NCBI GenBank assembly: GCA_027067235.1 | Contig: JALXFQ010000226.1 | Coordinates: 1 to 5,665 of the forward strand | Length of the DNA: 5,665 nucleotides | Source of the DNA: Gammaproteobacteria bacterium | GTDB lineage: Bacteria; Pseudomonadota; Gammaproteobacteria; QOAV01 | Direction of reading: 5' to 3' | Shown here: positions 5,044 to 5,665 of the stretch, in pieces | Numbering within the stretch: position 1 is the stretch's first letter | Layout: each line of letters opens with the position of its first letter | The notes under the pieces: generated by a model | What the model was told of the DNA's origin: nothing | What the model saw: only the letters and a program-made list of their open reading frames with translations | Databases searched by the model: none | Translations under genes and position numbers: made by a program

Positions 5044-5665
5044 ATGGGAAACACCATTCTGGAAGATTTGAACTGGCGCCACACTGTCAAGAAATATGAC
5101 CCGACGCGGCGCCTGTCGCAGGCGGACCTCGAGGTCTTTTTCGAGGCGTTGCGTTTGTCGCCATCGTCGATCAATTCCCAGCCCTGGCGTTTTGTCGTCA
5201 TCGAAAGCGAGCAGGCGCGAGAGCGCATGAGTCGAACCTTCGAAGAAAAGTTCCAGTTCAACCAGCCGCATGTGTTCGATGCATCACAGATCATGCTGCT
5301 GGCCCACAATCCGCGCTACCGCCGCGAAAACTATGCCGAGGTGGTGGACAACGGCATCGAAGATGGGCGTACGCAGCCGCAGGAACGGGAAAGCGCCTTT
5401 GGCGGGTTTGTGTTTGCCGAGATGAATACCGACGACAACGGCGACAATGGCTGCTGGACCAGGGCGCAGTTGTATATTGCCCTGGGCAATGCGCTGCATA
5501 CGCTGGCGCGGCTCAGAATCGGTGCGACGCCGATGGAAGGCATTGATACTGAGCGGGTGAACCGGGAATTCAGCGAGGAGCTGGGCGGCTACCGGTGCGA
5601 CGTGGCGCTGGCCATTGGTTATTCCCACCCGGAAGATGACTATAACGCCAGGCTTCCGAAATCAC
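5044..5665 (+). CDS. NfsB-like FMN-dependent nitroreductase family NAD(P)H oxidoreductase (3' end outside window)
   Basis: The window holds 207 codons; E. coli NfsB has 217 residues, so probably only about ten are missing. The family signatures are in order: WRHTVKKYD (11-19), with the Arg/Lys residues that contact FMN phosphate; SPSSINSQPWRFVV (39-52), the FMN-binding S-P-S-S-x-N-S-Q-P-W motif; ALGNALHTLARLRIGATPMEG, corresponding to the NfsB stretch ending in P-I-E-G; and DDYNARLPKS at the end, matching NfsB DFNATLPKS. It would form a soluble cytoplasmic homodimer that reduces nitro-compounds or quinones by two electrons using NAD(P)H. It follows the VOC gene by 2 nt. Coupling to a VOC protein and a LysR regulator suggests quinone or electrophile detoxification; this is inference. 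The physiological substrate cannot be read from sequence. Confidence 0.88.
   Translation, partial: MGNTILEDLNWRHTVKKYDPTRRLSQADLEVFFEALRLSPSSINSQPWRFVVIESEQARERMSRTFEEKFQFNQPHVFDASQIMLLAHNPRYRRENYAEVVDNGIEDGRTQPQERESAFGGFVFAEMNTDDNGDNGCWTRAQLYIALGNALHTLARLRIGATPMEGIDTERVNREFSEELGGYRCDVALAIGYSHPEDDYNARLPKS

Noticed and set aside
1..5665. CRISPR arrays, tRNA or rRNA genes, insertion sequences, toxin-antitoxin pairs, phage genes
   Set aside because: No direct-repeat array, tRNA cloverleaf, transposase motif or terminal inverted repeat pair was seen.

Overview
The window reads as chromosomal DNA of a Gram-negative, GC-rich proteobacterium, most likely a gammaproteobacterium. The reasons are a TolC-type outer-membrane channel, the minus-strand gene order Pcm-like methyltransferase / single-domain rhodanese / TolC (which I recall from many gammaproteobacteria), strong GGAGG-type ribosome binding sites, and LysR and TetR regulators typical of that group. 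The genus cannot be named from the sequence.

Layout from left to right. (1) 1-199, minus: the start of an exported carboxymuconolactone decarboxylase / AhpD-like protein, running off the left edge. (2) 200-350: its leader and promoter, with a 16-bp TetR-type operator, a 7-bp dyad, and two overlapping hairpins that cannot form together. (3) 351-941, minus: a TetR-family regulator whose candidate sensing Cys and Lys sit where those of E. coli NemR do. A second copy of the operator lies at 984-999. (4) 1000-1258: no intact gene; a short plus-strand fragment at 1079-1168 resembles the N-terminus of an antibiotic-biosynthesis-monooxygenase (ABM) protein. (5) 3521-1259, minus: a compact operon of Pcm-like methyltransferase, rhodanese and TolC, with abutting or overlapping gene ends. 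(6) 4521-3565, minus: a LysR regulator, divergent from (7) 4625-5665, plus: a VOC/glyoxalase-fold protein followed at once by an NfsB-like nitroreductase cut by the right edge. The 103-bp space between LysR and VOC is AT-rich and contains three inverted repeats.

Functional reading (inference). Two of the three modules look like responses to reactive electrophiles, quinones or nitro-compounds: the TetR-CMD unit (perhaps once TetR-CMD-ABM) and the LysR-VOC-nitroreductase unit. They flank an envelope/housekeeping operon that ends in TolC. All gene families here are known. The less ordinary points are the twin operators around the NemR-like regulator, the structured leader of the exported CMD gene, the probable gene remnant next to the regulator, and a Pcm homologue lacking the usual catalytic serine. 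I do not see a wholly new system in this window.
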